Assembly: GCA_036785705.1 (NCBI GenBank)
Contig: JAWUZG010000056.1
Coordinates: 17,094,001-17,158,000, forward strand
Length of the DNA stretch: 64,000 nucleotides
From: Acanthornis magna
Taxonomy: Eukaryota; Chordata; Aves; Passeriformes; Acanthizidae
Direction of reading: 5' to 3'
Part shown: positions 38,501-50,325 of the stretch, piece by piece
Layout of the letters: each line of letters opens with the position of its first letter
Position numbering within the stretch: the first letter of the stretch is position 1
Notes under the pieces: model-generated
Databases searched by the model: none
Told to the model about the DNA's origin: nothing
Seen by the model: the letters and a program-made list of their open reading frames with translations, nothing else
Made by a program: the position numbers and the translations under genes

Positions 38501-41500
38501 CACAGCCCTGAATGGTTTAACTGGGAATACAGTCAGTATTTTGGGGTCAGTAACTCACCCTTGGGGTGCAGCTGAGCATCACAGATGGTGTCAGGTGAGG
38601 GGAAGTCTGTGATGGTGGGACGTGCCCCTTCTGATCACATGGCTGGCAAAGACAAACACCTCATGTTTTGGTCCTGCCATATCTACTTTTCTTATGCCGA
38701 ACTGGTTACTGCTGTGGTGGCAGCTGCTGCTGCTAGAGTCCCTGAAAGTGGTGACAGTCCCTGCTGTCCCCTATCTCTGCTGTCTCTCCAACTGCAGTCG
38801 CAGCAAATGTGAGTTACAGGCTTCCTCTGTCCCATAGCATGTCCTATCTTCCTCTTCTTAGCTCAGACCTCATCCCAGCCCTGAAACAACAGCACAAAAA
38901 GAGGTTAAAACCCTTGAAGAATTACCTTTTTGACAATAGTTAAAATCCCAGCTAAGATTCGAATCATGATGGTAAGTCCAGTTCTGTGTGCTTCAGATGG
39001 ACACTGAGCACCTCTAAAAGCCTGCACTGCTGTGGTGTCACCACTGCCATGGCAAAGTGTGCCAACAGCACTGTGCAGGCAATGGGCAGCTCCCCAGGGC
39101 CAGGGAATGACCAGCTCAGGTCCAAGACCTCTATTAAACTGCCCAGGGTGCAGAGAAGCTTCACCTCCAGACAGACCCAGGGTCTTTGTACACAGCTTTT
39201 TAACATGTTGCTTTATATTAGCTTTAATCCAGTCACACCATGGAGGTTTCATTTTCCAAGAATAGTGAAGCACACTAAAAAAATATGTTTTTAAGATTTT
39301 CTTCCATAGCTCAGCACATGCCCCACCCCTCCGCTGCCCTACTTGTTCTAAAGAGATTATCTTCTGCCCATTCAAACAGAGCTTGAAGCTAAGCAGATCA
39401 TCACCTCTTGTGTCCCTCACAGAGGTTACAAAGAGGACTCTCCAGATCAAAATCCCAGCTGCACAAACTGCTCGAGGGAACAGAGGAGGGTGGGATGAGG
39501 ACAGATCAGTGTCTACTTTGACAGAGTCCAGTGAAGGCACCCAGTGTGTAATGAACGGCAGCCCAACAAGAGGCAGACTCACCACAGTTTGCTCTTCTGC
39601 GCTTGCCTCCTGTGCTCCAAAAGGTTATATCAACAGCACCGGGATAGACCCAAAACCTTCCAAGAGGACATGCCCTTGCCCTGAGCATCAGAAAGTGCCA
39701 GACCTGGGGGGCTGCTGCCACTCAGAGACCTCCCAGCACCTTATCCTTCCCGCATCTCTAAGTGTCTGTGCAACATCTGCCTGCCCCAGGCCACCACAAG
39801 CTTGGCTTTCTGGTCCAGGTTGGTGCCCTGGTGACTCAGGGACCCCTCAGCAGGAGAACTGGGGGAGGCTGAGGTTGCCAGCCCAGGCCAAGGAGAGTCC
39901 CAGCCAGTTCAGGCCAGAATAGGCTGCTGGGAGTTTCCATGCCATTGTCAGTCACTGTCCTTGCTAGAGAGGCTGCTGTTCCCAGGCCTCGTGAACATTG
40001 AATAAACAGGACTGGGGGAGCAGTCTGGATCTTCTCTCAAAGAGAACTTCCTACTCATTTTATGGAATCACAGAATGATTTAGGTTCATCAAGTCCAACT
40101 GTTTCCCCAGCACTGCCAAGGCCACCACTAAACCACGTCCCCAAGTGTCACAACTACACAGCTTTTAAATCCCTCCAGAGATGGTGACTCCACACTGCCC
40201 TGGGTGGCTTTTGCCAGGGCTTGAGAACTCTTTCGGGGTAGAATATTTTTCTGACACCCAAGCTAAGCCTCTGGCGGCAGCCCAGCAGGGTGTGAGTGCC
40301 TGTGTGTGTGCGGCAGCCACTAGATGGGAGTGTGGCCGTGTGGATTTGGCTCTGATACCGCAGGGACCATGCGGGGATGGGCTGCAAAGCCTCTCCAGAA
40401 GGTTTTTATTTCCTAGACCCTTTACTTTACTAATAACACTGAGTTAATGGCAATACCTCTGCCCCAGGTACGTGCCAGTTCCACTCAACCCTGAGAGAGC
40501 AGAGACAGCTCCTTATGAAATATAACAATAAAGTTACTGATCTTACAACAGCTCGGCACTCCAAATCAAGGAGCCAGTGTGCCAGGTCCTCTCTTGTAGC
40601 AGATACTCCTTACCCTGATAAAGTCCTACTTAAAATGATTCTGGAGAAAAGGAATTTATGCATGGACTGAGAAACATAAATGCCTTGTGGAGCTTGGCCA
40701 GAGAAATGAAATGACATCCCAAGGATGGCTCTGAAAAAGGATTTGAACCTGCCAGGGCCTATCAGGACTTGTGATCTGATATGTTAATAGTTACTGGTTC
40801 TGTGTTAACAGCCCTGCAGCCCTGTGGGACAGCTGTGCCTGCTTCCCATGGATCATCAACACAGCTCTTCCCTTTGCTGTGTGTGCAGCACTCCCTGTAC
40901 CAGGCACATTTCTCTAATTAGGCCGCCACATAAAAGATGATCCCAAAGCAATTTATCTTTCCTCAAGGGCCCTTGTTCCTTCTTGCCAAGGCCTGTAGCA
41001 TCAGCACTTACAGGCTGTGGTAATGAACACTCAACAGAAGGAAAAGGCTGCCAACAGTTGCTCAGCAGTTCCTCACTGCACCTACTGCAGTCAGGATTCT
41101 GTAGGGTTCCTTCTTTCTCCTGCCCTCGCTTTTTATTTGGGCATCATAGAAGTGGTTTCAGGGCAGCAAGGTCCAAAACATAGAAAAGCTGCCAACACTG
41201 GACCTCCAAAACCAAATTCCAGGGACAGAGGTCTTGGAAATACAGAAGTCTGAAACACAAACTTGCAACATGCCTTGTGTGAAACAAAATTTCACATTTG
41301 AAGAATGGACTGAGTTCTGAATGTGGGTGGCTTCTTTTTGTATTAGGAAGATATCATTACTTAACTCTTTGTCTCAGGGAGACCACATTTTTACTTTAGA
41401 TGTTCTAATATTTACATTCCATCCTGGATTATATTTTTGATAGAACTTTCTATTTTCAATGTGCCTTTTTTATTTTTTTATATTAGGAATTTCTAGCAAG

Positions 41501-44500
41501 TTTGTTCTTTTGTCCTTTTCCCCACTTTCTGTGAAAGTGTGTTTTGAGCATGAGATCGTTTCAAGATCATCCCATTAGACACCAGAGGAAACTGTGGGGG
41601 AATTAAAGGGAACAAGGATTTTGGAAATGCTCAGGAACCCTCTCATTTCTGAACCTTTAGTCTTACCATTAGACTCTTAAAACTCTAGTCACACAGGAAA
41701 GAAGGCAGAAGCCTACATTTCTTTTTGAATGAAGCAAAAGTCTCCAGCAGTGAGGTTGTCAGAGCTGCCTGCCCTCACTATGCCCCAGTTAACAAGGTAA
41801 TGATTTTGGACATTAGACCAGAGCAGTGGGCACTGCTGCAGCTGGAGAAGGCTGAAGGCAGTGACAGCTTCTCCTTGCTTCATTAACATTCCATCATTTG
41901 TTGTAAGAGAATCATGATGCAAAGGGGCAAAAGGAATCACAAGGTTGTTTTTTTTAACTTTTCTTTTAACTTTTAGATAGCAGAATCTCCAAATCCTTTA
42001 GAGGATTGTAAAGAAAAAATCCTCCCTGCTGATCATGTTGTGAATTCTGTTAGATTGAATATTAGAACCAAAGAGTTAAACATAAGAGCCCAGTTCAAGG
42101 TGGAAGCTCAGCTGCCACCTGAAGTCTATTCTCGCTGCTGTCAATTTGTAGGACAAGAATTCTCCTGGAGAGCATCTTAGGGCCACTGGACACAGACAAG
42201 TGCTGTGTGATGGGTTCTCAGCCCTGGGGATGGAGTTGCCAGCAGTGAATGCCCGAGGGGACAGAGAGGGACACTGCCCTGCACAGCTAATCCAGCACAG
42301 CAAGGACTGAGCTCATGGACATCCTTCTTCCCCGTGCTGACCTGCAGATCTGGCCAGCTCAGAGCCAGCTCTGCCTCCAATCTCAGGCCCTCCTGCAGGA
42401 ATTGTGTGTCAGAGGAATTAACACCCTTTTAAACAAGGCTGATCTCATGAGAACTGGACAGTGGCCTGGGTTTAATCTGTTTATCCTGACAGAGAGATGC
42501 TCCTGGGCTCCACTTGGCACTCCCACCCCATGGCCTAGCTGAGGGCAGGGAGCCAGCAGCTTGAATTAATATAATCTCAGGCTGAGCCTGACTGCCCTGA
42601 CCTTGCTGACAGGAACTTTTGCAGCAGCTTCTGGGAAAAGCCAAACAGAAGGATGCATTGCCCAGTGCTTAGAGGAGACTGGGAGCAAAGGGTCGCCCCT
42701 GCACTGAGGGATGTGCTTGTGCATGAGCACAGGGGGAAGGAAGCAAAATGCTTCACATCCCCTCCAGTGAACTTCAGTATTGACAAGGAACACAGAAGAG
42801 TCAGGCTCTTGAGTCCCAGCCAGCCTTTCAAAGGAGAAGAAATTATCATTTATATTAGAAATTCTTACCTGTGAGGGTGGTGAGGCCCTGGTACAGGCTG
42901 CCCAGAACTGTGGCTGCCCCATCCCCGGAAGTGTCTGAGGCCAGGTTGGATGGGGCTTGGAGCAACCTGGGATAGTGGAAGGTGTCCCTGCCCACGGCAG
43001 GGGGTGGGACTGAAAGGGCTTTAAGGTTCCTTCCAACTCAAACTGTTCTGGTACTCCATGATAATTTCACCTCAGTCCAGCCATTCCAGTGCTCAGGGGA
43101 AATCCCAGTTGGTGAAAGACGTTTCTGTCAGACAGTACCAGGAATCTCACCAGAGCAGGACTTGTCCCCTGAGGTTTTAATGCCTGAACTGGGCCCAGTT
43201 ATTGGACTGAATATCAGAATTTACTGATTTTCACAAGATTCAGCTCAGAACAGTAGTTCTGCTCACATGGTTGCACCTGGTATTTCTATTATCTCAATGT
43301 CACTGTGATTAATAAAGTGGCAGGGCCCTGCCCTTCAGGCAAATGACAACAGCACCTTCTGGGTGCATAGTCAACAGCACAGTAGATTAAATCAGTGTGA
43401 TAAAACTTTCAGAGGAAATTAATTTACAGCCCTGCACACAAGCCAAGCACAGCATTGGCCTGTTCCTTGTGGCTACTGTCCATGTGCAAACCCAGTGTCA
43501 CTGGTTGTGCAGCTTGACAGAGGACATAGATTAGAGCAAAATAGGTCTTTTCTTTGAGCCCATTCTTGTTCACTTTCAGTGAGAGTCAGCGGTAAGATAT
43601 TTGAGCAAAAAACAACTATGGAGACACACAGTTTGCTATAAACCAGTAATAAAGCAGCTCAGCTGAATACAGCAGAGCTTGGTTTACAGTGGAAGAAGCC
43701 CTCAGCAGTACCAGAAACAGAGAACCAGACCTGTGCTGGTGAAGAACATCTCTCAGACAGCCCAGACCATGCTGAACCTGGATACCAGGAATTTAGATCA
43801 GCTCCAGCAGGAGACATTTGTGTATACTCAGAAAAATCGATCGTTTTCCAGGGACATAAAAGGTGTTCATTTTCCCTTCCAGTCAGGTCCCCAGGCTGTA
43901 AGCAGCACCCTAAAGCCTCTTCAACAGCCACATGGCAGGAGGAAGGTGTCATTTTTAGTTTGCACATAATCTAACCTGGAAAAAAATCAATAGCCCTTTG
44001 GGAACAAGATGATATTGCACCGAAACTCCTCCTCTATTCTTTCTGCATTTTCTTCCTATGAAGTGTAGATACCCTCTGTATTACTGACCTGGAAAGGATT
44101 TCTCATCCTCTAGATTCTCTTTAAATATGATGGTGTTAGTTCCATGTCAAATTGTTGGTGTAATTGCTGTAGCACTAAGCAGTTAAATACAACAGCTATG
44201 ACCGAGCAGCAGCCAAAACCTGGGGTCACAGCAGAGCAACTCCTGGGTCAGTGCTTGCTGCAGCTCCTGCAAGAGGAAGGAGGCAAGAGCGTGTGTGTGT
44301 TGGGGGCGGCAGGTCAAGGGGGCTTTGCACAGTGACAGCTCCTGACGATCCTGTCCTTCTCACCCACAGCAAAATTTAAAGACAGGGTTGACATCCTGAG
44401 CAACATGGCCAAGGCCAAGGCTGAGACCCTGGAAGGACAAGGCTCCCAGCCAGGTGAGTGCAGGAGGAGCCAGTGCTGTTTGCCTTGTTGTGCACTGCAA

Positions 44501-47500
44501 GCCCTCACCTTCCCAGCATGCAATGCCCAAGGCTGGCAAAGAAACACTGTGGTCTAGCAGATCTCGTGCTATTACTGGTCACAGATGGCTGCTGGAACAA
44601 TGCAGCAGAAATCAATCGATGCACGTGGGCAGGAACAGCCAGCCCCAGAGGAGCTGTTAGTGAGGCAGTGTCCGGGCAGGGAGAGCTACAAGGATGCACT
44701 GGATATGGCCATGGAACAGTGCAGGAGGGAAATCAGGCCATTGCAGACAGCACTTGGGTGATGCTGGTCTTTTGTAGACCCTGCAAATGAGGTGTTTGTT
44801 AAAGTACCTTTGGCTTTAGCTCGGAAATTTGGCACACTTGCAGAATGGCACAGAGGATTGCTCCAGAGGGAATAAACTGCACTGATTCTATCAATATCAG
44901 TTCAAAGGATCTGTACATCCTTCCTTTAATAGAATCACCAAATTATATAATGGCTTGGGTTGGAAAGGACCTTAAAGCTCATCCAGTGCCACCCCGGCCA
45001 TGGGCAGGGACACCTTCCACTATCCCAGGCTGCTCCAAGCCCCATCCAGAGTGGCCTTGGACACTTCCAGGGATCCATGGTCAGCCACAGCTTCTCTGGG
45101 CAACCTGTGCCAGGGCCTCCCCACCCTCACAGGGAAGAATTTCTCCTAACATTTAATCTAGATCTGCCCTCTGTCAATTTATTATTTTTTTTAGGTTTTC
45201 TCTGTCACTACTGACACAAAGGTTGCCTTGGAGCCAGACCTGGTCTGTACTACAACACAGGCTTGTGCTGCCAGCAAAGCTGGAGATTTTAAACACCAAG
45301 AAATTTTTGCGTGGGAGGTCCCAGCTTCACATGACATATTCACACCTGAACACCTCACAACACTGGGCCTCACCTAGGTGAATGAGCCCAAACTTGAGAA
45401 AAATACTGTTTAAAACCCAAATAAATTCTTGGTGCATGCTATAAACACCACACTGACTTCACTCCCTCACCTCTGCTCTGTGTTATCCATATGACTCTAT
45501 TCCCACAGAGGTTTCTGTGTTCCTCTTGGCGATGCAGGTTAATGCAGGAACAGCAGGACGTTGCAGTTATTTCCTTGTATGTGTCAGCACTTTCCTATTG
45601 GCTTTTGAATACCCACAAAATGATCAGGGATTAAAGTCTGGCAGCACATCGTGGTCATTTCTCAGAAGCCTTGCAGAGTATCAGTTCCCTGAAGAATCCT
45701 GTGCTCTACTGGGGGGCAAAAAAAAAGAGAAGCAAAGCTTTACTTCCATTCTGGCTTTTAAGGATGGCCTTCATACAAACTTCAGAATCCAGAAAGAAAC
45801 CAAGAAATGCTCATCAGCTGTAGATGAGGTAATTAGCATTCTCCTGTTGTTACACTTGCTCCTTGGAACAGTTCTGGATGGAAGGTCAGAGGAGCATCAG
45901 GGTCTCATTCTACCCCAGATGGGCCAAATTCTGCCCAGATTTACCAAACGCAATCACAGCAGCCAGGGAGGACACAACACAAACCTAAGCAATCTGAGGG
46001 TGTTTAACCTGAAATGGCACCATTGTGGTAGGGAGCTCAGACCTCCTGCTGGTCACAGGGAAGGTCACCTAGTGTGGTGGCCACCCATCCAAGATTGACT
46101 GAAGCCAGCATTCCTTCTTATTGCTTTTTGCAGAAGAGGAAAAGAAAGCACCAAGCACCGTCCAGGTAACTCCTGCCAGTGACTCTGAGCCCAGCAACGA
46201 CAGACAGAAGGCAGATGTGCCACAGGATGGACAGGTATCAAAACTGGAAGCAAAGGCACTCACTGCCCATCCGGGCTGACCTTCACATGTACTTTCCTTC
46301 TTCCCTCTCCTTAGAGGGAAGAACCTTAGAGCTTTTGGGGACAGGACCCAACCTATGTCACTGGTATCTATAAATAGCTTCTGTGTGTAGTGATTTATTA
46401 AGATGCTGGCTGAAACACTTTGGCTTACAAACACAAACTGGGTCCAAATTATCACACCAACTGAGACTGGATAGTATTGTCCCCTCAAATGACTCTTCTG
46501 AGGTCAGAGGGTACTCCAGGGTCAGGGAAGATAAGAGCACCTGCAGACTGTTCTGTTTTGCTCCCCAAATCCCTTTAGGTGATGTAATTTAGCAGTTCTG
46601 ATAAAAGGTTTTTCAAGGACAGAAAATGTTTAATTTGTGTCAAAACCCCATCTAAAAGCTGCCCATTAGTTAACAATACAGAGAGGGTGGGGTGGGTCTG
46701 CCTGGATCCTGTCCCACAAGAGCTGTGGCTGCCCTCAGCAGGTTACAAATGTGAGCTCTGCTCAGGTGTGGTCGTGGTGAATAACTGCAGCTCCTTTTTA
46801 GTGTGAAAACACATTGGCTTTTTGATTTTTTATGCTGATCTACAGCCCCCGTCAAGCAGTGACACCTCAGACGACAGCAGCTCTGAGAGCCAGGAGGACA
46901 GCGATGGTGACAGCACAGAGGATGATGAAAGCGATGAGCCCCTATCTCTTGAATGGCCAGAATCAAGGAAAAAACAAGCAATTTACCTTTTCCTCTTTCC
47001 CATTGTCTTTCCTCTCTGGAGCACTCTGCCTGACGTCAGAAACCCAGTAAGAATCTATCTTGCTTCTGCTACCGGAGTCATTAACTGAGCTATAGATTTC
47101 CCCTGGGCAAGAGTCCCTGGGTCCATTTCTCCATGTCTGGAGTCTTTGCATAGTTGAAGTGCTGTTACTGCAGGGAGTGGGACAGGAGCTCCAGCTGCAG
47201 TTTAATGTCATTCCAAACACTTAATTTAATAAACCACAAATTCTAGCAACTACAGGTCACCTAATCAAGCTGAAAAACAGAGCGAGTAGAGACCAGGGTC
47301 CAAGTTAAAACAATCAGTTGCACACAGTGAAGTGTTTCAGGTGAAGAGTTTTCAATGGGGATTATTAAATTTCCTGAAATTTCTTTTTTCTTTTCAAACT
47401 TGATTTCAACAGGACTCAAAAAAATTCTTTGTCATCACATTTTTTGGATCCATCCTCTGGATTGCTGCATTTTCTTACCTCATGGTGTGGTGGGCTCACC

Positions 47501-49402
47501 AGGTGAGAGGTTTATGTTCTTTCTGCAAATCACCATTTCAGAACAAGTAGATGGAGAGAAGGGACAGTGTTATTGTGGCATTTTATCTGATGAATTACAG
47601 CCACAGTCATCCATCACAACAGTAGAAACTTTGCTTTGTTAGAAACCAAAAGGGAATTTTTGATTTCCTTCTTCCTGATTTGACAAAGATTCATTCATTT
47701 CTGAGTGCTTCCAAGGGAGTCTGGGCATCAGTGAAAGGAAAAGTACCATCAAGATTTATCTTAATTCTGACTTTTCATTGACGAATATTTATGTGGAGAA
47801 CATAATTATCCATTACCTAATTAAAATTCTAGGAAAATACAGGTTCTGAAAGCTGCTAAATGGTCTTCACTTCCCCTGTCCTAATGTTCACCTGGTATTC
47901 TGGGAAATAATACTTCCATCTTGTAGGATCAGCCCCACAATATGTATTGAGTGATATACTGCACACATACAGTAATTCTGATCATGCCATAAATCCAAGG
48001 GCTGTCATCTCCAAAGTCCCTTGGATATTGCATAGCTGATGTTAAATTTGGAAAGGTAGACTACATCCAGAAGAGGAGGACTGAGGACAGGAAAACTGTG
48101 CTGTAGCTGACTTGGCCTTGGCTCAGTGCTGGCATCACTTTGGTCAGATTCCCCACACTGTAGAGCAAATCCAGAATCTACAGCCACTGCAAAATGTAAC
48201 TTTTTGATCCTATAAAGCAGGAAAATGCTGCCACATTTACAGGACTCAGAATATTTTAACTCAAATACGGCACAAACCCTAAAGCTGCACAGAGCAATTA
48301 TATTCCATGTCCCAACGCTAACAGCCCTACCCAACTTTGTGTTGATTAGGTTGGTGAAACAATTGGGATATCAGAGGAAATTATGGGGTTAACCATACTG
48401 GCAGCAGGCACATCAATCCCTGACCTCATCACCAGTGTCATCGTGGCACGGAAGGGCTTAGGGGACATGGCTGTGTCCAGCTCCGTGGGCAGCAACATCT
48501 TCGACATCACTGTTGGGTGAGTACCAGGTCAATGCTTTTCTTCTGAAACACAAAGTTACCTGCTTTGAAACCAAACATGCCTCAATTAATTTCATTTTAA
48601 GCTGTAGTTAACTGAAGGGCAGCTGATTAACCAGTTCCTTTTTAAAACACCCAACCCAAACCAAAACCCAGCCAGGAAAGAAACTGTTATAACTCAGCCC
48701 ACTATCTTCATCCAATTCTGCATCAACATAAAATTAACAGTTTTTCAAGACAAAAATGCAAAAAAATCTTGGGCTAACATCAAAGAGCTACAGGCAGGGA
48801 CATTATCTGGTCACTCAGAGACTTTCAGCTCCTGTGCAAGCTCAGTATCAGTGCTTTGATCAGGATCTCCCATCCTAAAGCATCAGGACATTTCTTTGTT
48901 ATAGCATGCCAAGGCACTTAATTCTTAGGCATTATTTTCAAATCCCTTTTACTCTTGGATTGCATTATGATAGTGCAAGCATTATCCAAATGCAGTTTTG
49001 ACAGGAACAACATCCAATTTAGATGTACGCTAGGCTATATTGAATACAATCACACTTTTTTTCCTGTAACAGTTTGGAAAAATTGCCTAGTTATGATGCA
49101 GAAAATGAACTGCCTTAAACATTTATTTCAATTGCTTTTCCTTTCCTTGCAGCTTGCCAGTTCCCTGGTTCCTTTTTTCTGCCTTCAATGGCCTCAGCCC
49201 TGTAGCAGTCAGCAGCAATGGTTTGTTTTGTGCAATTGTTCTCCTTTTCCTCATGCTCCTGTTTGTGATTATCTCCATCGCTGTCTGTAAATGGAAAATG
49301 AACAAACTACTAGGGCTCACCATGTTTGCTCTTTACTTTGTGTTTCTGATCATCAGTGTGATGTTAGAAGACAAGATAATATCCTGCCCAGTATCTGTGT
49401 GA
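35528..49402 (+). CDS. SLC24A1: SLC24A1 (NCKX1), rod Na+/Ca2+,K+ exchanger (complete)
   Basis: NCKX1 extrudes Ca2+ plus K+ in exchange for Na+ in the rod outer-segment plasma membrane. Coding exons: 35528-36448, 37814-37876, 38366-38474, 44370-44453, 46134-46234, 46846-47046, 47413-47502, 48350-48516 and 49153-49402. They join in frame to 661 aa. Residues 14-30 form a hydrophobic signal/anchor, followed by an extracellular region with N-glycosylation sequons (NKT, NAT, NAS). The alpha-1 repeat ([13 protein letters not shown], Glu184) is in exon 1 and the alpha-2 repeat ([13 protein letters not shown], Asp548) in exon 8. These acidic residues bind cations in the family. The loop (about residues 283-470) is encoded by small exons 2-6 and ends in a Ser/Asp/Glu-rich segment. 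Mammalian NCKX1 is near 1,100 aa because of a far longer extracellular region and loop, so the short form looks normal for birds. The end, CPVSV, matches the family. SLC24A2 is the main alternative, but the start, end and synteny favour SLC24A1. Confidence 0.95.
40061..40280 (-). mobile_element. CR1 3'-end fragment in SLC24A1 intron 3
   Basis: TGGAATCACAGAATGATTTAGG begins a reverse-complemented CR1 tail. It continues with CCCCAGCACTGCCAAGGCCA and AAATCCCTCCAGAGATGG, words shared with the CR1 at 32.6 kb, so the two come from the same subfamily. It is opposite in sense to the host gene. Confidence 0.85.
42862..43062 (+). mobile_element. CR1 3'-end fragment in SLC24A1 intron 3 (plus orientation)
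   Basis: It reads through GTGAGGGTGGTGAGGCCCTG, AGGTTGGATGGGGCTTGG, GATAGTGGAAGGTGTCCCTG and GGTTCCTTCCAACTCAAAC, ending near TACTCCATGAT. This is the CR1 3' end in sense orientation. It is 5'-truncated. Confidence 0.9.
44928..45185 (-). mobile_element. CR1 3'-end fragment in SLC24A1 intron 4
   Basis: From TAGAATCACCAAATTATATAATGG into GGGTTGGAAAGGACCTTAAA, CATGGGCAGGGACACCTTCC and CTTCTCTGGGCAACCTGTGC, it is a well-preserved reverse-complemented CR1 tail. It diverges after about 45180. Confidence 0.9.
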
Positions 49403-49535
49403 CGTGGACACTTCAAGATGTGTGTGAGGATCCAGCAACATCAAAAGGGGTTTGAGGTAGCAATTGTTCCACTGAAAAAAGCAACCAGAATTGCAACAAA
49501 CTTACTGAAAATAAGAAACCTTTAACATGCTAAAA

Positions 49536-49545
49536 AATAAATAAA
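49536..49545 (+). terminator. SLC24A1: SLC24A1 poly(A) signal (overlapping AATAAATAAA)
   Basis: Two overlapping AATAAA hexamers lie about 135 nt after the stop codon and are followed by T-rich and TGT-containing sequence. A further AATAAA at 50305-50310 could serve a longer transcript, but it would enter the DENND4A 3' end zone. Confidence 0.65.
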
Positions 49546-50325
49546 TCTCAAGTCCTATGTCAGCCTCTATGGTCTGTCTTTAGGATCAGAACAGATACTG
49601 AAATGACCGGTATCAAACAACACACATTTAGGCACTTGTGGAAAGGCTGATACAATTTAGATGCATCAAATTTTCCCTATGGCTGACCCCTCAAGTGAAA
49701 GGAGCTGATTTTCAGCACAGAATATTGACTCATTATAGGAAATTTTCAGGAACACACTCTACTCAGCGAACTGCTCAAACTCCCTGGAATCAGTGAATTT
49801 TACTTCAGAGGGAAGAGAACCAGACTGCTGTGGCTGGGCCTTTACAGAACTGCTCTGCTTAAAATCCCTGTGTGGACACACAATGAACTCCCTCAAACCA
49901 CACTGAGATCCTTTCAAATCCGTACCTGATCTTGCAACACAGTCCCTAAAATTCATGGAAAGTGCCACCAGTACAAGTGTGATGTCACCAGGGTTTACAT
50001 CATGGTGCAACAAGGCTTAGGGGTTAGAATAGCACATTACCTCTAATCAAAACTAAAGCCAGGAATCAAACACTTCAACAAGGAGTGGAACTGCTGGGGG
50101 TTTGTTTTCATCCTGACACTAATCTCTGATAGTTACAGATTATTTAGTCAGCCCTAATTCCTCTTGTTATCACTGACTTGGTACATAGATAAGATGAAAA
50201 AATGCCACTGACATCAACAAACCTGAAAGGTTTATTGTTAACACCTCATGGGAGCAAACAACATGGTTAAGAGTTGCAGACATTTCTGTCACTCTAATCC
50301 ATCTAATAAAATGTTAGTGAAAATA

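Larger units (their letters stand above)
38475..44369 (+). other. SLC24A1: SLC24A1 intron 3 (5.9 kb)
   Basis: This is the longest intron in the gene. It holds two CR1 fragments (near 40.06-40.28 and 42.86-43.06 kb) and otherwise unremarkable sequence. ORFs of up to about 180 codons occur on both strands, but none has recognisable domains or splice logic. I see no nested gene. Confidence 0.6.

Noticed and set aside
39383..39922. 179-codon plus-strand ORF in SLC24A1 intron 3
   Set aside because: No recognisable domain, no supporting splice sites, and an overlapping 226-codon ORF on the other strand. It looks like chance.
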